From Chryseobacterium sp. StRB126 (GTDB lineage: Bacteria; Bacteroidota; Bacteroidia; Flavobacteriales; Weeksellaceae), in the NCBI RefSeq assembly GCF_000829375.1, contig NZ_AP014624.1:496001-560000 (forward strand): a stretch of DNA of 64,000 nucleotides, written 5' to 3'. The notes beneath the pieces were generated by a model, which saw only the letters and a list, made by a program, of their open reading frames with translations, did not search any database and had not been told where the DNA came from. Shown here one piece after another: positions 16,603-25,538 of the stretch (position 1 is the stretch's first letter; the number at the start of each line of letters is the position of its first letter). A program made the position numbers and the translations under genes.

Positions 16603-18018
16603 TTACTGTACTCCACCGCCCAATGCGCGGTAAAGATCAACTTCAGCATTTAATCTTTCCAATGTTACATTAATAGCTTCCAGGTCATTCTGAAGTTTAT
16701 TATTCTGAGCCGTAATAACCTCAAGGTAGGTTGCCATTCCGCTTTTATACAATTTTAAGGCATCTCCAATTCCTTTGTCTAAAATGGCTGTTCTCTGTTC
16801 CAAAAGCTGTAATCTTTCTGAAGTTCCCTGAGTTTTTGCCATAGCATCAGAAACTTCTCCTACAGCTGTCATTACCGACTGTTTAAAGTTGACCGCCGCT
16901 TTTTCCTGTTCAATTAATGCCGTTTCATAGGCGGTTTTTAACTGTTTTTTTTGAAAAATCGGAGCTGCTAAATTAGCCGCCACCGCTTTGGTAATAGATC
17001 CCGGAATATCAAACCAAGAACTGAATTTATTGGAATTAACTCCAATCTGTGGGCTCAGGCTGATGCTCGGATACATCGCAGCCTTAGCCAATCCTGTTTT
17101 TGAATTCAGGCTGATCACATTAAATTCTGCCATCTTCAGATCCGGTCTTCTGCTTAATAACTGTGCAGGGAGTCCTTCTGCCAGTTTATTTTGTGGGATC
17201 ATTGTTTTCAGATTTCCTGATCTTTCAATTTTTGTTGGATATTCCCCACAAAGGATGCTCAATGCATTTTCCTGAACAGAGATATTCTGCTTAGCCAAAG
17301 GAATCAAAAGTTCAGCAGTTTTCTTTTGCGCTTCCGACTGCTGCACGGCCAATGAATTAATCTGCCCTGCCTTAAACTGAAGATCCATCATTTTAAGCGT
17401 ATTATTACTTAGCTCAATATTCTGTTCCGCAATTTTCATCTGCTCATCTAAACTTATCAGATTATAGTAAGCCTGAGCTACCTGAACAATGATTCTGCTT
17501 TTTACAGCGTTTAAATTTTCTTTTTGGGCAAAGTATTCTGCAGCCGCAGATTCTTTCTGCATTTTGGCTTTACCCCAGATATCAACTTCCCACGAAAGTC
17601 TCAGACTGGCACTGAAATCATCCATATGTGTTGTTCCTGCAAACTGTTCGTTAAGTGAGCCGTTAAGAGTATTTTTAGAAGCCCAGCTTCTGTTGGCCCC
17701 TGCACTGAGATCCAGTGTTGGAAGAAGAGAGAGTTTCGCCTGTTTGTATATCAAATCCAGCTGTTCTATATTTTTCAGAGCAACATTTACCTCATTATTT
17801 CTGGTTAAAGCTTTATCTATCAAACCGATCAGCTTAGGGTCCTTAAAGAACGTCTTCCATGGCAGCACTACCGTATCTCCTGTTACCTGCATAGATTCTT
17901 TATAGGTTTCCGGCACCTGAAGTTCTTTCCTTGCATAGGGTTTCCCCACGGCGCAAGACACCAATACTGATGCTATTGCGCCTGAAATGAAGAAACTCTT
18001 TATATTAAATATTCTCAT
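16603..18018 (-). CDS. RND outer-membrane factor (NodT/OprM-type TolC lipoprotein)
   Basis: 471 residues, standard for OprM/CusC/NodT proteins. The N-terminal signal ends in VLVSCAVG, a lipobox, so the duct is acylated. The two repeated OEP modules are visible, with conserved features such as LRLSWEVDIWGK, AQAYYNLISLDEQ, LLSRRPDLKMAEFNV and KSGMATYLEVITAQ. It forms the outer-membrane channel of a tripartite pump. The start overlaps the end of the RND transporter gene by 14 bp, indicating translational coupling. It is the last gene of an adaptor-transporter-channel operon. Confidence 0.94.
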   Translation of the reverse strand: MRIFNIKSFFISGAIASVLVSCAVGKPYARKELQVPETYKESMQVTGDTVVLPWKTFFKDPKLIGLIDKALTRNNEVNVALKNIEQLDLIYKQAKLSLLPTLDLSAGANRSWASKNTLNGSLNEQFAGTTHMDDFSASLRLSWEVDIWGKAKMQKESAAAEYFAQKENLNAVKSRIIVQVAQAYYNLISLDEQMKIAEQNIELSNNTLKMMDLQFKAGQINSLAVQQSEAQKKTAELLIPLAKQNISVQENALSILCGEYPTKIERSGNLKTMIPQNKLAEGLPAQLLSRRPDLKMAEFNVISLNSKTGLAKAAMYPSISLSPQIGVNSNKFSSWFDIPGSITKAVAANLAAPIFQKKQLKTAYETALIEQEKAAVNFKQSVMTAVGEVSDAMAKTQGTSERLQLLEQRTAILDKGIGDALKLYKSGMATYLEVITAQNNKLQNDLEAINVTLERLNAEVDLYRALGGGVQ

Positions 18019-21000
18019 TTGTCAATTGATTTTGGATTACAGGATATTTTTTTTTGGATGAAAATTTCTCGTCCAAATACTGGAAGAACATATACAGCAC
18101 AGGAATTACAAATACTCCAAGCACTACTCCACTTAGCATTCCTATGGCAGCACTCACACTGATGGATTTGTTTCCTGAGGCCATTCCTCCTGTTGAAATC
18201 ATCAATGGAATCATTCCTACAATAAAGGCTAATGATGTCATGATGATCGGACGTAGTCTTGCTTTCGCACCTTCCAATGCGGAATCCAGAATAGAAAGTC
18301 CTGCTTTTCGTCTCTGGACGGCAAATTCTACAATAAGGATCGCGTTTTTCGCCAGTAGACCAATAAGCATAATCAATCCTACCTGTACATAGATATTATT
18401 ATCCAATCCAATCGCTTTAATTCCGAGGAATGCACCCAAAATTCCCGTTGGAATGGAAAGCATTACCGCTAAAGGAAGAATGTAACTTTCGTATTGCGCT
18501 GCAAGAAGCAGGTAAACGAAAAGTAAACACAATCCAAGGATCACAGCAGTCTGATTTCCTGCTGATTTTTCTTCCAAACTTAAACCAGTCCATTCATAAC
18601 TGTAGTCAGATGGAAGTTTATTCAAGGTTGGTTCAATCTTATCCATCAAAGCTCCGTTACTGATTCCCGGTTTCGGCACCACGTTAATATTCAATGAATT
18701 ATAAAGATTATATCGCTGAACGGATTCTGGGCCATATACTTTTTTCAAAGTGATCAAGGTATTGGCAGGAACCATTTCTCCTTTATTATTTTTCACGAAA
18801 ATATCATTGAACGCCTGCTCATCCATTCTGAAAACACCGTCAGCCTTGATATTCACTCTGTAGAACTTTCCGAATCTGGAAAAATTCTGAGACTGATCTC
18901 CTGAGAAATAGGTCTGGATTGATCCTAACAAGTTGGAGATACTTACTCCTAATTGCTTGGCTTTATCTTCATTTACTTCAAGTTCCAGCTGAGGATAATC
19001 TGCTCTGAACATGGTGTAAGCATAAGCTACTTCCGGCACCTGCATCAATTGTCCGATCACATCATCTGCCTTAGACTTAAGAACCTGAGGATCTCTACCC
19101 ATACGATCCTGAAGAACGATCTCAGCATCATTGGTTACTCCATATCCTTCTACCGGCGGCATTCTGAAGCTCATTACGCTTCCTTCTTTGATAACAGACA
19201 GTTTTCCGTTAACAATATTCATGATCTCGTCAATATCCTGAACAGCTCCTCTTTCTTTTTTAGGCTTTAATTTCACAAATCCCATTGCATAAGCCGGTCC
19301 GGCACTGTTGCTTAACAGGTTAAATCCCGTAATGGAAGTATTCTCCTGAACAGCGTCTACTGTTTTTAAGATCGTATTGATCTTGTTGGAAACTTCTGTG
19401 GTTTTTGTCAATCCGGTTCCTGGCGGCATACTCAATGAGTACATAAAGAATCCGTCGTCTTCCATCGGAACGAAACTTTTGGTGGTGCTTGACATTAACC
19501 ATGCTGAAAGCCCTATAATTCCGGCCACCAATCCTGCTGCAATCCATTTTTTCCCGATTAAAAATCTTACTCCTTTTGCATAACGCTCTGTCATATTATT
19601 GAACCCTGCATTAAAGGCAACAGCAAATCTCTGTCCGAATCCTTTTGGTTTTCCGCCTTCTTCTGCATGATGGTTTTTCAAGAATACAGCACATAACGCT
19701 GGTGTTAAAGTAAGCGCGTTTACGGCAGAAATAATAATCGCAATGGCTAATGTATAGGCAAACTGCTTATAGAATAATCCTGCAGAGCCAGACATAAATC
19801 CAATTGGAATAAATACGGCTGACATTACCAATGTAATGGAAATAACAGCTCCTGTAATTTCACTCATCGCTTTGTGCGTGGCATCTCTCCCCGAAAGGTT
19901 TGTTCCTTCCATATTACTGTGGACGGCTTCTACCACTACAATGGCATCATCCACTACAATACCGATCGCCAGCACAAGGGCAAATAGCGTCAACACATTA
20001 ATCGTAAATCCTAATACCAAAAGAAAGAAGAAGGTACCAATAATGGCTACCGGAACAGCAATCGCCGGAATAATGGTAGATCTGAAATCCTGTAAAAAGA
20101 CAAATACCACAATAAATACAAGGATAAAAGCTTCTATCAGCGTAGATTTCACTTGGCCTGTTGCTTCATCCAATCTTTCTTTGGTACTCATCACCTTGGT
20201 ATATTTAATACCCGGCGGGAAAGATTTTGATAACTGGTCAATCGCTTTGTTTACTCCTATTTCAATTTCATTGGCGTTGGATCCTGTGGTCTGCATAATG
20301 GCAACCGTAACCGCATTTTTACCATTGGAAAGGTTATCTCCGGTGTTGTTAATGGACCCAAATTCTATTCTGGCTACATCTTTAAGCCTGATCACATTGG
20401 TTCCGTCATTTTTAACGACCATGTTTTCATATTGTTCCGGCTTATTCTTTTTTCCTTTATATCTAATTACATATTCTAAAGCTGCATTGGATTCTTCACC
20501 CAATTTACCTGGTGCAGATTCTAAACTGTGGTCTGCAATGGCATTGGAAATATCTGAGGGTTCCAACCCGTAGGAAGCCATCTTCTGCGGATTAAGCCAT
20601 ATCCTCATGGAATAATCTTTAATTCCGAAGATCTGTGCCTGTCCTACTCCTTTTACCCTTTTAATCTGCGGAATAAGGTTGATATTGGCAAAGTTCTGAA
20701 GAAAGGTTTCATCATATTGCTTATTATCTTCAGTATAAATATTGAAAATCAATACCATACTGTTCTGCTGTTTTGAGGTAGTAAGACCCATTCTTACCAC
20801 TTCTTGAGGCAATATTGGTGTGGCCTGCTGTACTCTGTTCTGTACATTTACTGCGGCCTGATCTGCATTTACACCCTGTTTGAATATGACAGAAATGGTA
20901 AAAGTTCCGTCATTACTTGCCGTGGATTTCATATAGCTCATGTCTTCCACCCCGTTGATCTGTTCTTCCAGAGGGGTTACTACAGAACGGATTACCGTTT

Positions 21001-21163
21001 CACTGTTTCCCCCCGGATAAGACCCTGAAACCGTAATGGTAGGCGGAGAAATGTCCGGGAATCGGGTCACGGCCAACTGGTTTAATCCAATGATCCCCAA
21101 AATGACAATGATAAGGGATATTACCGTCGCCAGTACCGGACGGTCTATTATCTTTTTTAACAT
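18005..21163 (-). CDS. RND multidrug efflux transporter (HAE1/AcrB type)
   Basis: 1052 residues, full length for AcrB-type pumps. Two sets of six transmembrane helices flank two large periplasmic loops. The opening FIDRPVLATVISLIIVILGIIG variant (IDRPVLATV), YPGGNSETV, the TM4 proton-relay segment LVLAIGIVVDDAIVVVEAV with its paired Asp, and the C-terminal GLLAKNAILIVEFA are all present. It takes up drugs or lipophilic compounds from the periplasm and inner leaflet and drives them out with protons through the adaptor and outer-membrane factor encoded on either side. It is second in the operon; expression is probably set by LytTR-type repeats before the first gene. Confidence 0.96.
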   Translation of the reverse strand: MLKKIIDRPVLATVISLIIVILGIIGLNQLAVTRFPDISPPTITVSGSYPGGNSETVIRSVVTPLEEQINGVEDMSYMKSTASNDGTFTISVIFKQGVNADQAAVNVQNRVQQATPILPQEVVRMGLTTSKQQNSMVLIFNIYTEDNKQYDETFLQNFANINLIPQIKRVKGVGQAQIFGIKDYSMRIWLNPQKMASYGLEPSDISNAIADHSLESAPGKLGEESNAALEYVIRYKGKKNKPEQYENMVVKNDGTNVIRLKDVARIEFGSINNTGDNLSNGKNAVTVAIMQTTGSNANEIEIGVNKAIDQLSKSFPPGIKYTKVMSTKERLDEATGQVKSTLIEAFILVFIVVFVFLQDFRSTIIPAIAVPVAIIGTFFFLLVLGFTINVLTLFALVLAIGIVVDDAIVVVEAVHSNMEGTNLSGRDATHKAMSEITGAVISITLVMSAVFIPIGFMSGSAGLFYKQFAYTLAIAIIISAVNALTLTPALCAVFLKNHHAEEGGKPKGFGQRFAVAFNAGFNNMTERYAKGVRFLIGKKWIAAGLVAGIIGLSAWLMSSTTKSFVPMEDDGFFMYSLSMPPGTGLTKTTEVSNKINTILKTVDAVQENTSITGFNLLSNSAGPAYAMGFVKLKPKKERGAVQDIDEIMNIVNGKLSVIKEGSVMSFRMPPVEGYGVTNDAEIVLQDRMGRDPQVLKSKADDVIGQLMQVPEVAYAYTMFRADYPQLELEVNEDKAKQLGVSISNLLGSIQTYFSGDQSQNFSRFGKFYRVNIKADGVFRMDEQAFNDIFVKNNKGEMVPANTLITLKKVYGPESVQRYNLYNSLNINVVPKPGISNGALMDKIEPTLNKLPSDYSYEWTGLSLEEKSAGNQTAVILGLCLLFVYLLLAAQYESYILPLAVMLSIPTGILGAFLGIKAIGLDNNIYVQVGLIMLIGLLAKNAILIVEFAVQRRKAGLSILDSALEGAKARLRPIIMTSLAFIVGMIPLMISTGGMASGNKSISVSAAIGMLSGVVLGVFVIPVLYMFFQYLDEKFSSKKKYPVIQNQLTNENI

Positions 21164-21192
21164 TTTCGAATTTTCTAAGAATGATTATAAAT

Positions 21193-22311
21193 TTATTTCG
21201 AAGGAGTTACTTTAGCCACAACCAACGCTCCGTCTGTAAGAGCATCTATCCTATTAACAGCGATCTTGTCTCCTGCATTCACTCCCGTCTTCACAAAGTA
21301 ATCCTGAGAGGTGCTTCCTGATACTTCAATCTGCATCATTTTCACCTTGTCTTTACCTTCCAGTTTATAAACGAAGAATTTGTCCTGAATATCTTTTACA
21401 GAAGTTTTAGGAAGCTTCACTACACCATCCAGTGCATTGTGAACCATTACTCTTCCTGTTCCGCCTGATCTTAACAGTTTATCCGGATTCTGGAAAACAG
21501 CTTTCATCTGAATACTTCCTGTATTTCTGTCGAAATTCCCACTTGCATTTTCCAACCTCCCTTTGAAGCCATAGGTAGAACCGTCTGCTAAAATAAGCTC
21601 TACATTTTCAGCATTTTCTCCTGAAGCTGCAGTTCTGCTATGGGCAATAAAGTCGGCTTCATTCATTGAGAAATAAACGTTTACACTGCTGATATTGGAA
21701 AGCGTTGTGAGTGGTGAAGCATCAGACGGGCTGATGAGGTTTCCTACCCTGTTTGGGATTCTTCCAATATATCCGCTTACCGGTGCTTTAATGTAGGTAA
21801 AGTTGGCGTTGATCTTTGAAGAACCCAATGAAGACTGTGCCTGAGCTACCTGTGCTGATGCTGCTTTTAAATTAGCCTGAGCTGTTTTCAGCTGCATATC
21901 AGAAACTACTTTTCCCTCTACAAGAGGTTTTAGTTTTTCAACTTCCAGTCTTGCTGTTTCCTGGGCTGCCAAGGCAGATTTCAAAGCGGCTTCATTGGAA
22001 TTTACCTGCTCATTATACACTGATGGATTAATTCTAAACAGCGTTTGCCCTTTGCTTACAAACTGGCCTTCTTTTATGTATACAGCTTCCAGATATCCTG
22101 TTACCTGAGCTTTTATTTCCACATTATCCTGCCCTTCTATACTTCCGGGGTATCCCGTTGCTACGTCTTCATTACCGGATTTTACCTGAACAAAGTCTGT
22201 AGGAAGCGCCACCGCCTGCTGGGTGTTTTCCTGACCATTTCCTGAACCGCAGGAGTACAGTATTGCTGCAGCTGTAAGTGAAAGTGCCAGATATCCTTTT
22301 CTGTAGTTCAT
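21193..22311 (-). CDS. RND periplasmic adaptor (AcrA/MexA type) lipoprotein
   Basis: 372 residues. The signal ends in ILYSCGSG, so the mature protein is acylated at Cys ~21. The order is lipoyl half (GQDNVEIKAQVTGYLEAVY, KEGQFVSKGQTLF), alpha-hairpin (~95-160), second lipoyl half (FTYIKAPVSGYIGRIPNRVG), beta-barrel and membrane-proximal domain, as in AcrA. It links the RND pump to the outer-membrane channel. It is the first gene of the operon, 29 bp before the transporter. Its upstream region carries two 10-bp direct repeats 21 bp apart that match repeats around the neighbouring LytTR regulator genes. Confidence 0.95.
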   Translation of the reverse strand: MNYRKGYLALSLTAAAILYSCGSGNGQENTQQAVALPTDFVQVKSGNEDVATGYPGSIEGQDNVEIKAQVTGYLEAVYIKEGQFVSKGQTLFRINPSVYNEQVNSNEAALKSALAAQETARLEVEKLKPLVEGKVVSDMQLKTAQANLKAASAQVAQAQSSLGSSKINANFTYIKAPVSGYIGRIPNRVGNLISPSDASPLTTLSNISSVNVYFSMNEADFIAHSRTAASGENAENVELILADGSTYGFKGRLENASGNFDRNTGSIQMKAVFQNPDKLLRSGGTGRVMVHNALDGVVKLPKTSVKDIQDKFFVYKLEGKDKVKMMQIEVSGSTSQDYFVKTGVNAGDKIAVNRIDALTDGALVVAKVTPSK

Positions 22312-22380
22312 AACATTTGTTTTTAAATTTTACAGGAGCAAAATAAGTTCATATAATAAGGAAATTCATCTAAAAATGAG

Positions 22381-22411
22381 GTGAAACGTAGTTAATCGCA
22401 GGTGAAACGTA
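22381..22411 (-). promoter_or_regulatory. LytTR-like direct repeats upstream of the RND operon
   Basis: GTGAAACGTA occurs twice, at 22381-22390 and 22402-22411, a 21-bp period with an 11-bp spacer. LytTR regulators such as AgrA bind pairs of ~9-bp repeats with about this spacing. On the minus strand the unit reads TACGTTTCAC towards the operon, 69 bp from its start codon. Confidence 0.65.
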
Positions 22412-22495
22412 CGATACTAAAAATGAAAAGAAAAGCAGTTATTCCCACCATTCAGATCGATAAAAAAGGGCCTTTTCGTTTTAATATTTCAAAAA

Positions 22496-22526
22496 TACGG
22501 TTGATGTTTCAATTTATACGTTTCAC
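22496..22526 (+). promoter_or_regulatory. LytTR-like direct repeats upstream of the PorT-like gene
   Basis: TACGGTTGAT (22496-22505) and TACGTTTCAC (22517-22526) are 21 bp apart. The second is an exact match, on this strand, to the unit before the RND operon. The pair lies 90 bp before the start codon. Confidence 0.6.
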
Positions 22527-22616
22527 TTTTAAAATTACCAGTTCAGGTTATTTCCCGGTCTAATTTCGCAGTATCAAAACATTAAAAAACGAGTCAATAA
22601 TTTAAATTTTTATCAA

Positions 22617-23207
22617 ATGAAAAAGTTTTTAGCAATCACAGCGATCGTATTAGGTTTAGGAGTACAGGCACAAACGACCGTACCTAAAAAGGAATCAGGA
22701 ATTGAACTCATTCCGAAGGTAGGAATCAACATTGCCAATCAGTCTATTAAGAATGTGAATGATGAGAAATCAAAGACATCTTTCCAGGCTGGTTTAGGAG
22801 TAAATATACAGACAGGCATCAAGAATTTCTCTGTACAGCCTGAGGTGAATTTCATCAGCAAAGGAACAAAATTTAAAAATAGCTTTGGAAGTGAAACCTA
22901 CAATTTCAATTATATAGAGGTTCCTGTACTGGCGAAATACAGCTTTGGCCCAGTGTACGTAAATGCAGGGCCATCTATAGGATTCCTTATGGGGAAAAAT
23001 GAGAAAGTGAAGGCTACATACGGTAAAACACGATCAATAGATTTTGGACTGCAAATGGGAGCAGGTGTTGCCATTCCCGCAGGACCGGGAAAAGTAATTG
23101 TAGATGGAAGATATAATTTAGGTTTAAATAATATCTCTGATGAAAAAGGTTTAGATGTAAAAAATAGAGGGTTTGCCATCTCTCTGGGATATGCTATTCC
23201 TTTATAA
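22617..23207 (+). CDS. Small outer-membrane beta-barrel protein (PorT/OMP_b-brl type)
   Basis: 196 residues. A signal peptide ends at VQAQ (about residue 20), followed by alternating amphipathic strands ending in aromatic residues (ELIPKVGINIANQS, FQAGLGVNIQTGI, FNYIEVPVLAKYSFG, GFAISLGYAIPL). This is the eight-stranded porin-like OMP_b-brl family common in Bacteroidetes; PorT of the T9SS belongs to the same fold but this is not clearly PorT itself. The C-terminal aromatic-rich strand suits BAM insertion. It is divergent from the RND operon, and both promoters have matching repeats, so it is probably co-induced with the pump. Confidence 0.85.
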   Translation: MKKFLAITAIVLGLGVQAQTTVPKKESGIELIPKVGINIANQSIKNVNDEKSKTSFQAGLGVNIQTGIKNFSVQPEVNFISKGTKFKNSFGSETYNFNYIEVPVLAKYSFGPVYVNAGPSIGFLMGKNEKVKATYGKTRSIDFGLQMGAGVAIPAGPGKVIVDGRYNLGLNNISDEKGLDVKNRGFAISLGYAIPL

Positions 23208-23283
23208 TCTTAAATCATAGCTTTTTCTTTATATAGATCCCTTCATAAGTAATTTGTGAGGGGTTTTTGGTATGTATAGGGTT

Positions 23284-23423
23284 GGAAGCTGGAAGAGGGA
23301 GGATGGAAGTTACTGGTGCCCAAAGAACTACTGATCTTTATAGAAACGACTGATTAAATCAATAAAAATGATTTTATTTACCTTGCGTCTTCAATAACTT
23401 CCCTCTTCCAGACTCCAGCTTCC
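23284..23423. repeat. Interspersed inverted-repeat element, copy 1
   Basis: About 140 bp between convergent genes. The left end (23284-23314) and the reverse complement of the right end (23393-23423) match at about 24 of 31 positions, both beginning GGAAGCTGGA and ending GGAAGTTA[CT]T. The centre is AT-rich and has no ORF. Three further copies occur in the window. Confidence 0.75.
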
Positions 23424-23428
23424 TTTCA

Positions 23429-24193
23429 TTAATAATCCATCCAGGATTTAAAGATAGAGGCCTTTTCCCGACTTACAATCACCTCCATTTCAGGTTGTTT
23501 CCTCAATTCTAATTTGAGTTTTCCATTAAAATGATTAAAGATCTGTTTTACAGAATCTATATGAATAATAAATTGTCTGTTGGCACGGAAGAAGAATTTC
23601 GGATCCAATTGTTTTTCCAGCTCTTCCAGGGTTTGGGGAATATTTTCTACAATACCAGTATTCAGTACTGCTTTACTGATTCCCAGTTCTGTATAAAAAT
23701 ATAAAATATCTTCTGCCAGCACTGTTTTATATCCGTCACGATGAGCAATCAGGAAACGTTTTCTGTAGTCTTTAGGCTGGATATAGTTAAGTAATCCTTC
23801 AATAGCTGACCCAACAACCGGAACAGCCTCCATAAAGGTTTCATAGCGCTTCAGAGCAGCGTCTAACTCATCTTCTTCTATTGGTTTTAAAAGATAGTCT
23901 ATACTGTTGTATTTAAAGGCCTGTACGGCATATTCATCATAGGCTGTTGTAAAAATTACAGCACTTTTAATTTCATGTTTATTAAAAATTTCAAAGCTTA
24001 ATCCATCTGCCAGACGAACATCCATCATAATGATATCCGGAACGACATTGTTTTCCAGCCAGCTGACCGTGGAAGTTATTGAATCTTCTACGGAAAGGAT
24101 TTCAATGTGAGGTCTGAGCTTTTGCAACAATCTTTTCAGCCTGTCTGCATTGGGTCTTTCATCCTCAACTATTAAAATTTTATTAATCTTCAT
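23429..24193 (-). CDS. LytTR-family response regulator
   Basis: 254 residues. The receiver domain spans ~1-120 with ILIVEDE at the N-terminus, phosphoacceptor Asp at about 58 in IIMMDVRLADG, a Thr in FTTAYDEYA and Lys in LLKPIEED. The C-terminal ~100 residues form a LytTR DNA-binding domain (FLIAHRDGYKTVLAEDILYFYTE, then FFRANRQFIIHIDSVKQI). The gene overlaps the kinase by 4 bp (ATGA), so they are coupled. Matching 21-bp-periodic repeats before the RND operon, the PorT-like gene, this operon and the universal stress gene are good candidates for its targets. The stop codon lies 6 bp from repeat element copy 1. Confidence 0.93.
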   Translation of the reverse strand: MKINKILIVEDERPNADRLKRLLQKLRPHIEILSVEDSITSTVSWLENNVVPDIIMMDVRLADGLSFEIFNKHEIKSAVIFTTAYDEYAVQAFKYNSIDYLLKPIEEDELDAALKRYETFMEAVPVVGSAIEGLLNYIQPKDYRKRFLIAHRDGYKTVLAEDILYFYTELGISKAVLNTGIVENIPQTLEELEKQLDPKFFFRANRQFIIHIDSVKQIFNHFNGKLKLELRKQPEMEVIVSREKASIFKSWMDY

Positions 24194-25308
24194 ATCAATG
24201 GAAGTTTTACAATAAATTTATCTTCAGTTTTTTCTATAATGGGTTTTGTATATCCCAGAATTTCATATCTCGCAATGATATTGGTAAGCCCAACCCCTGA
24301 AGAATCGGGTTTATTAATCAAAGGTAAAAAGGTATTGGAAACCACCAATTCCCCTTCAGAATTTGTATAGACGTAAATTTCCAATGGATTGGCTTTTGAG
24401 GTCTGGTTATGCTTTATTGCATTTTCCACTAATAACTGCAGGGATAACGGAAGCGTGTACATAGATCTGTATTCTTCCTGAATATCAATTTTAAATACCA
24501 CGCCTTCTCCAATTCTTTTTTCAATCAGGAAAATATACGAGTCTAAGAATTTCAGTTCTTCTTCTACGGCAATAATGTCTTTCTTGGAGTTAACAAGCAG
24601 ATATCTATATACCCGTGCAAATTTTTCGGAGTATTCATATCCCAGCTGCTGATCTTCCAGAATAAGTTCAGAAAGAACGCTCAGGTTATTAAAGATAAAA
24701 TGAGGATCTATCTGTAATTTGAGAGCCTGAAGTTCAGCTACCATGGCTGCCTGTTTATGCTTGGAGGCTCTTATTTTATGCTGAGCTGCTTCCACAGCGG
24801 TTCTTTTCCAGTTTTGAAGTAAATAATCTACGGTATTAAAACCGCTTATAATAAGGGATATTACAATGTTGGTGGCAACCCACTGTCCCAGTAAAGTATA
24901 TTCTTTTCGGGAATCCATTTCCGGCAAATTGTCTGAAGTGCAGTCCACAATAGCATTGATAATCATCACAATTAAAACACTTCCTACAATCTGAAGAAAT
25001 CCCTGAATAAGCAATCGTTTGACTGTTCTGTCTTTCCATGGAAGTAACTTATTGAGAGTAGAATCAATAAAAATACTCACCTCTGAAATGATGATTGAAA
25101 AAAAGAATATCCATAAAGCATCTTCGATGAACATCTTCAATGGGGTTTCCCAATAGCTCTGCCAAACAGGATCAAAGGGATCAATGAGATAAGAAAACCC
25201 ACAGAAGGTAATTACTGCTACCGCCCAGATTACCAGCCTCCTTTTCATTGCAGAAAGGATCTTTTTGCTTCGTATTAAATTTTTCCTAATGGTAGAAATC
25301 CTATTCAT
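24190..25308 (-). CDS. LytS-like membrane sensor histidine kinase
   Basis: 372 residues from the Met at 25308. A start 108 bp upstream (25416) is open but would run through the regulatory repeats at 25391-25412, so I prefer the shorter form. Four hydrophobic segments (about residues 20-155) make the sensor. A coiled linker (AAQHKIRASKHKQAAMVAELQ) leads to the His_kinase domain with LQIDPHFIFNNLSVL, where His is phosphorylated. The HATPase part has LLVENAIKHNQT and SGVGLTNIIARYEI. It signals to the LytTR regulator downstream, with which it overlaps by 4 bp. The stimulus is probably membrane or drug stress, given the neighbouring efflux genes (inference). Confidence 0.9.
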   Translation of the reverse strand: MNRISTIRKNLIRSKKILSAMKRRLVIWAVAVITFCGFSYLIDPFDPVWQSYWETPLKMFIEDALWIFFFSIIISEVSIFIDSTLNKLLPWKDRTVKRLLIQGFLQIVGSVLIVMIINAIVDCTSDNLPEMDSRKEYTLLGQWVATNIVISLIISGFNTVDYLLQNWKRTAVEAAQHKIRASKHKQAAMVAELQALKLQIDPHFIFNNLSVLSELILEDQQLGYEYSEKFARVYRYLLVNSKKDIIAVEEELKFLDSYIFLIEKRIGEGVVFKIDIQEEYRSMYTLPLSLQLLVENAIKHNQTSKANPLEIYVYTNSEGELVVSNTFLPLINKPDSSGVGLTNIIARYEILGYTKPIIEKTEDKFIVKLPLI

Positions 25309-25369
25309 ATCCGGGACTTTGTGAATGTAAATATAGAAATAGATTTCAGAAGAGTCTCCGCTACTTTCA

Positions 25370-25421
25370 ACGAGACGACTAAAAGTACCCCTGAAACGTA
25401 AAATAGACGAGTTCAAATGAA
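25370..25421 (-). promoter_or_regulatory. LytTR-like repeats upstream of the kinase/regulator operon
   Basis: CTGAAACGTA at 25391-25400 matches the RND-side unit at 9 of 10 positions. Weaker copies lie one 21-bp period to either side: ACGAGACGAC at 25370-25379 and TTCAAATGAA at 25412-25421. The strong unit is 82 bp from the start codon at 25308. A possible -7 box (TATATTTA, minus strand, 25328-25335) lies 55 bp from it. Suggests autoregulation. Confidence 0.5.
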
Positions 25422-25425
25422 AGTG

Positions 25426-25456
25426 AACGTTTCATCACCTAAAAAATACATTTCAT
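25426..25456 (+). promoter_or_regulatory. LytTR-like direct repeats upstream of the tandem universal stress gene
   Basis: AACGTTTCAT (25426-25435) and TACATTTCAT (25447-25456), 21 bp apart, each match TACGTTTCAC at 8 of 10 positions. The -7 box TAGTTTTG is at 25512-25519, and the start codon at 25539 is 82 bp from the pair. The GCAGTATCAAAA just after this -7 box also follows the -7 box of the PorT-like gene. Confidence 0.6.
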
Positions 25457-25538
25457 CATCATTTTATGCAACATCACCCTATTTTTAATAAAATACATCC
25501 TTCCCCTATCCTAGTTTTGCAGTATCAAAATCGGTACA

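Larger units (their letters stand above)
22312..22616. promoter_or_regulatory. Divergent regulatory region between RND operon and PorT-like gene
   Basis: This 305-bp gene-free stretch holds two divergent promoters. For the RND side a -7-like box TTATTTTG (minus strand, 22339-22346) lies 34 bp from the nearest LytTR-like repeat. For the barrel gene a -7-like box TAATTTCG (22561-22568) also lies 34 bp from its repeat. The centre (about 22415-22490) shows nothing further that I recognise. Confidence 0.55.

Noticed and set aside
19836..20573. 245-codon plus-strand ORF opposite the RND transporter
   Set aside because: Antisense shadow of a strongly coding gene, with no signal, promoter or family resemblance.
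25309..25416. 36-codon N-terminal extension of the LytS-like kinase
   Set aside because: It would place the LytTR-like repeats inside the coding region, and the extension has no kinase or membrane character.
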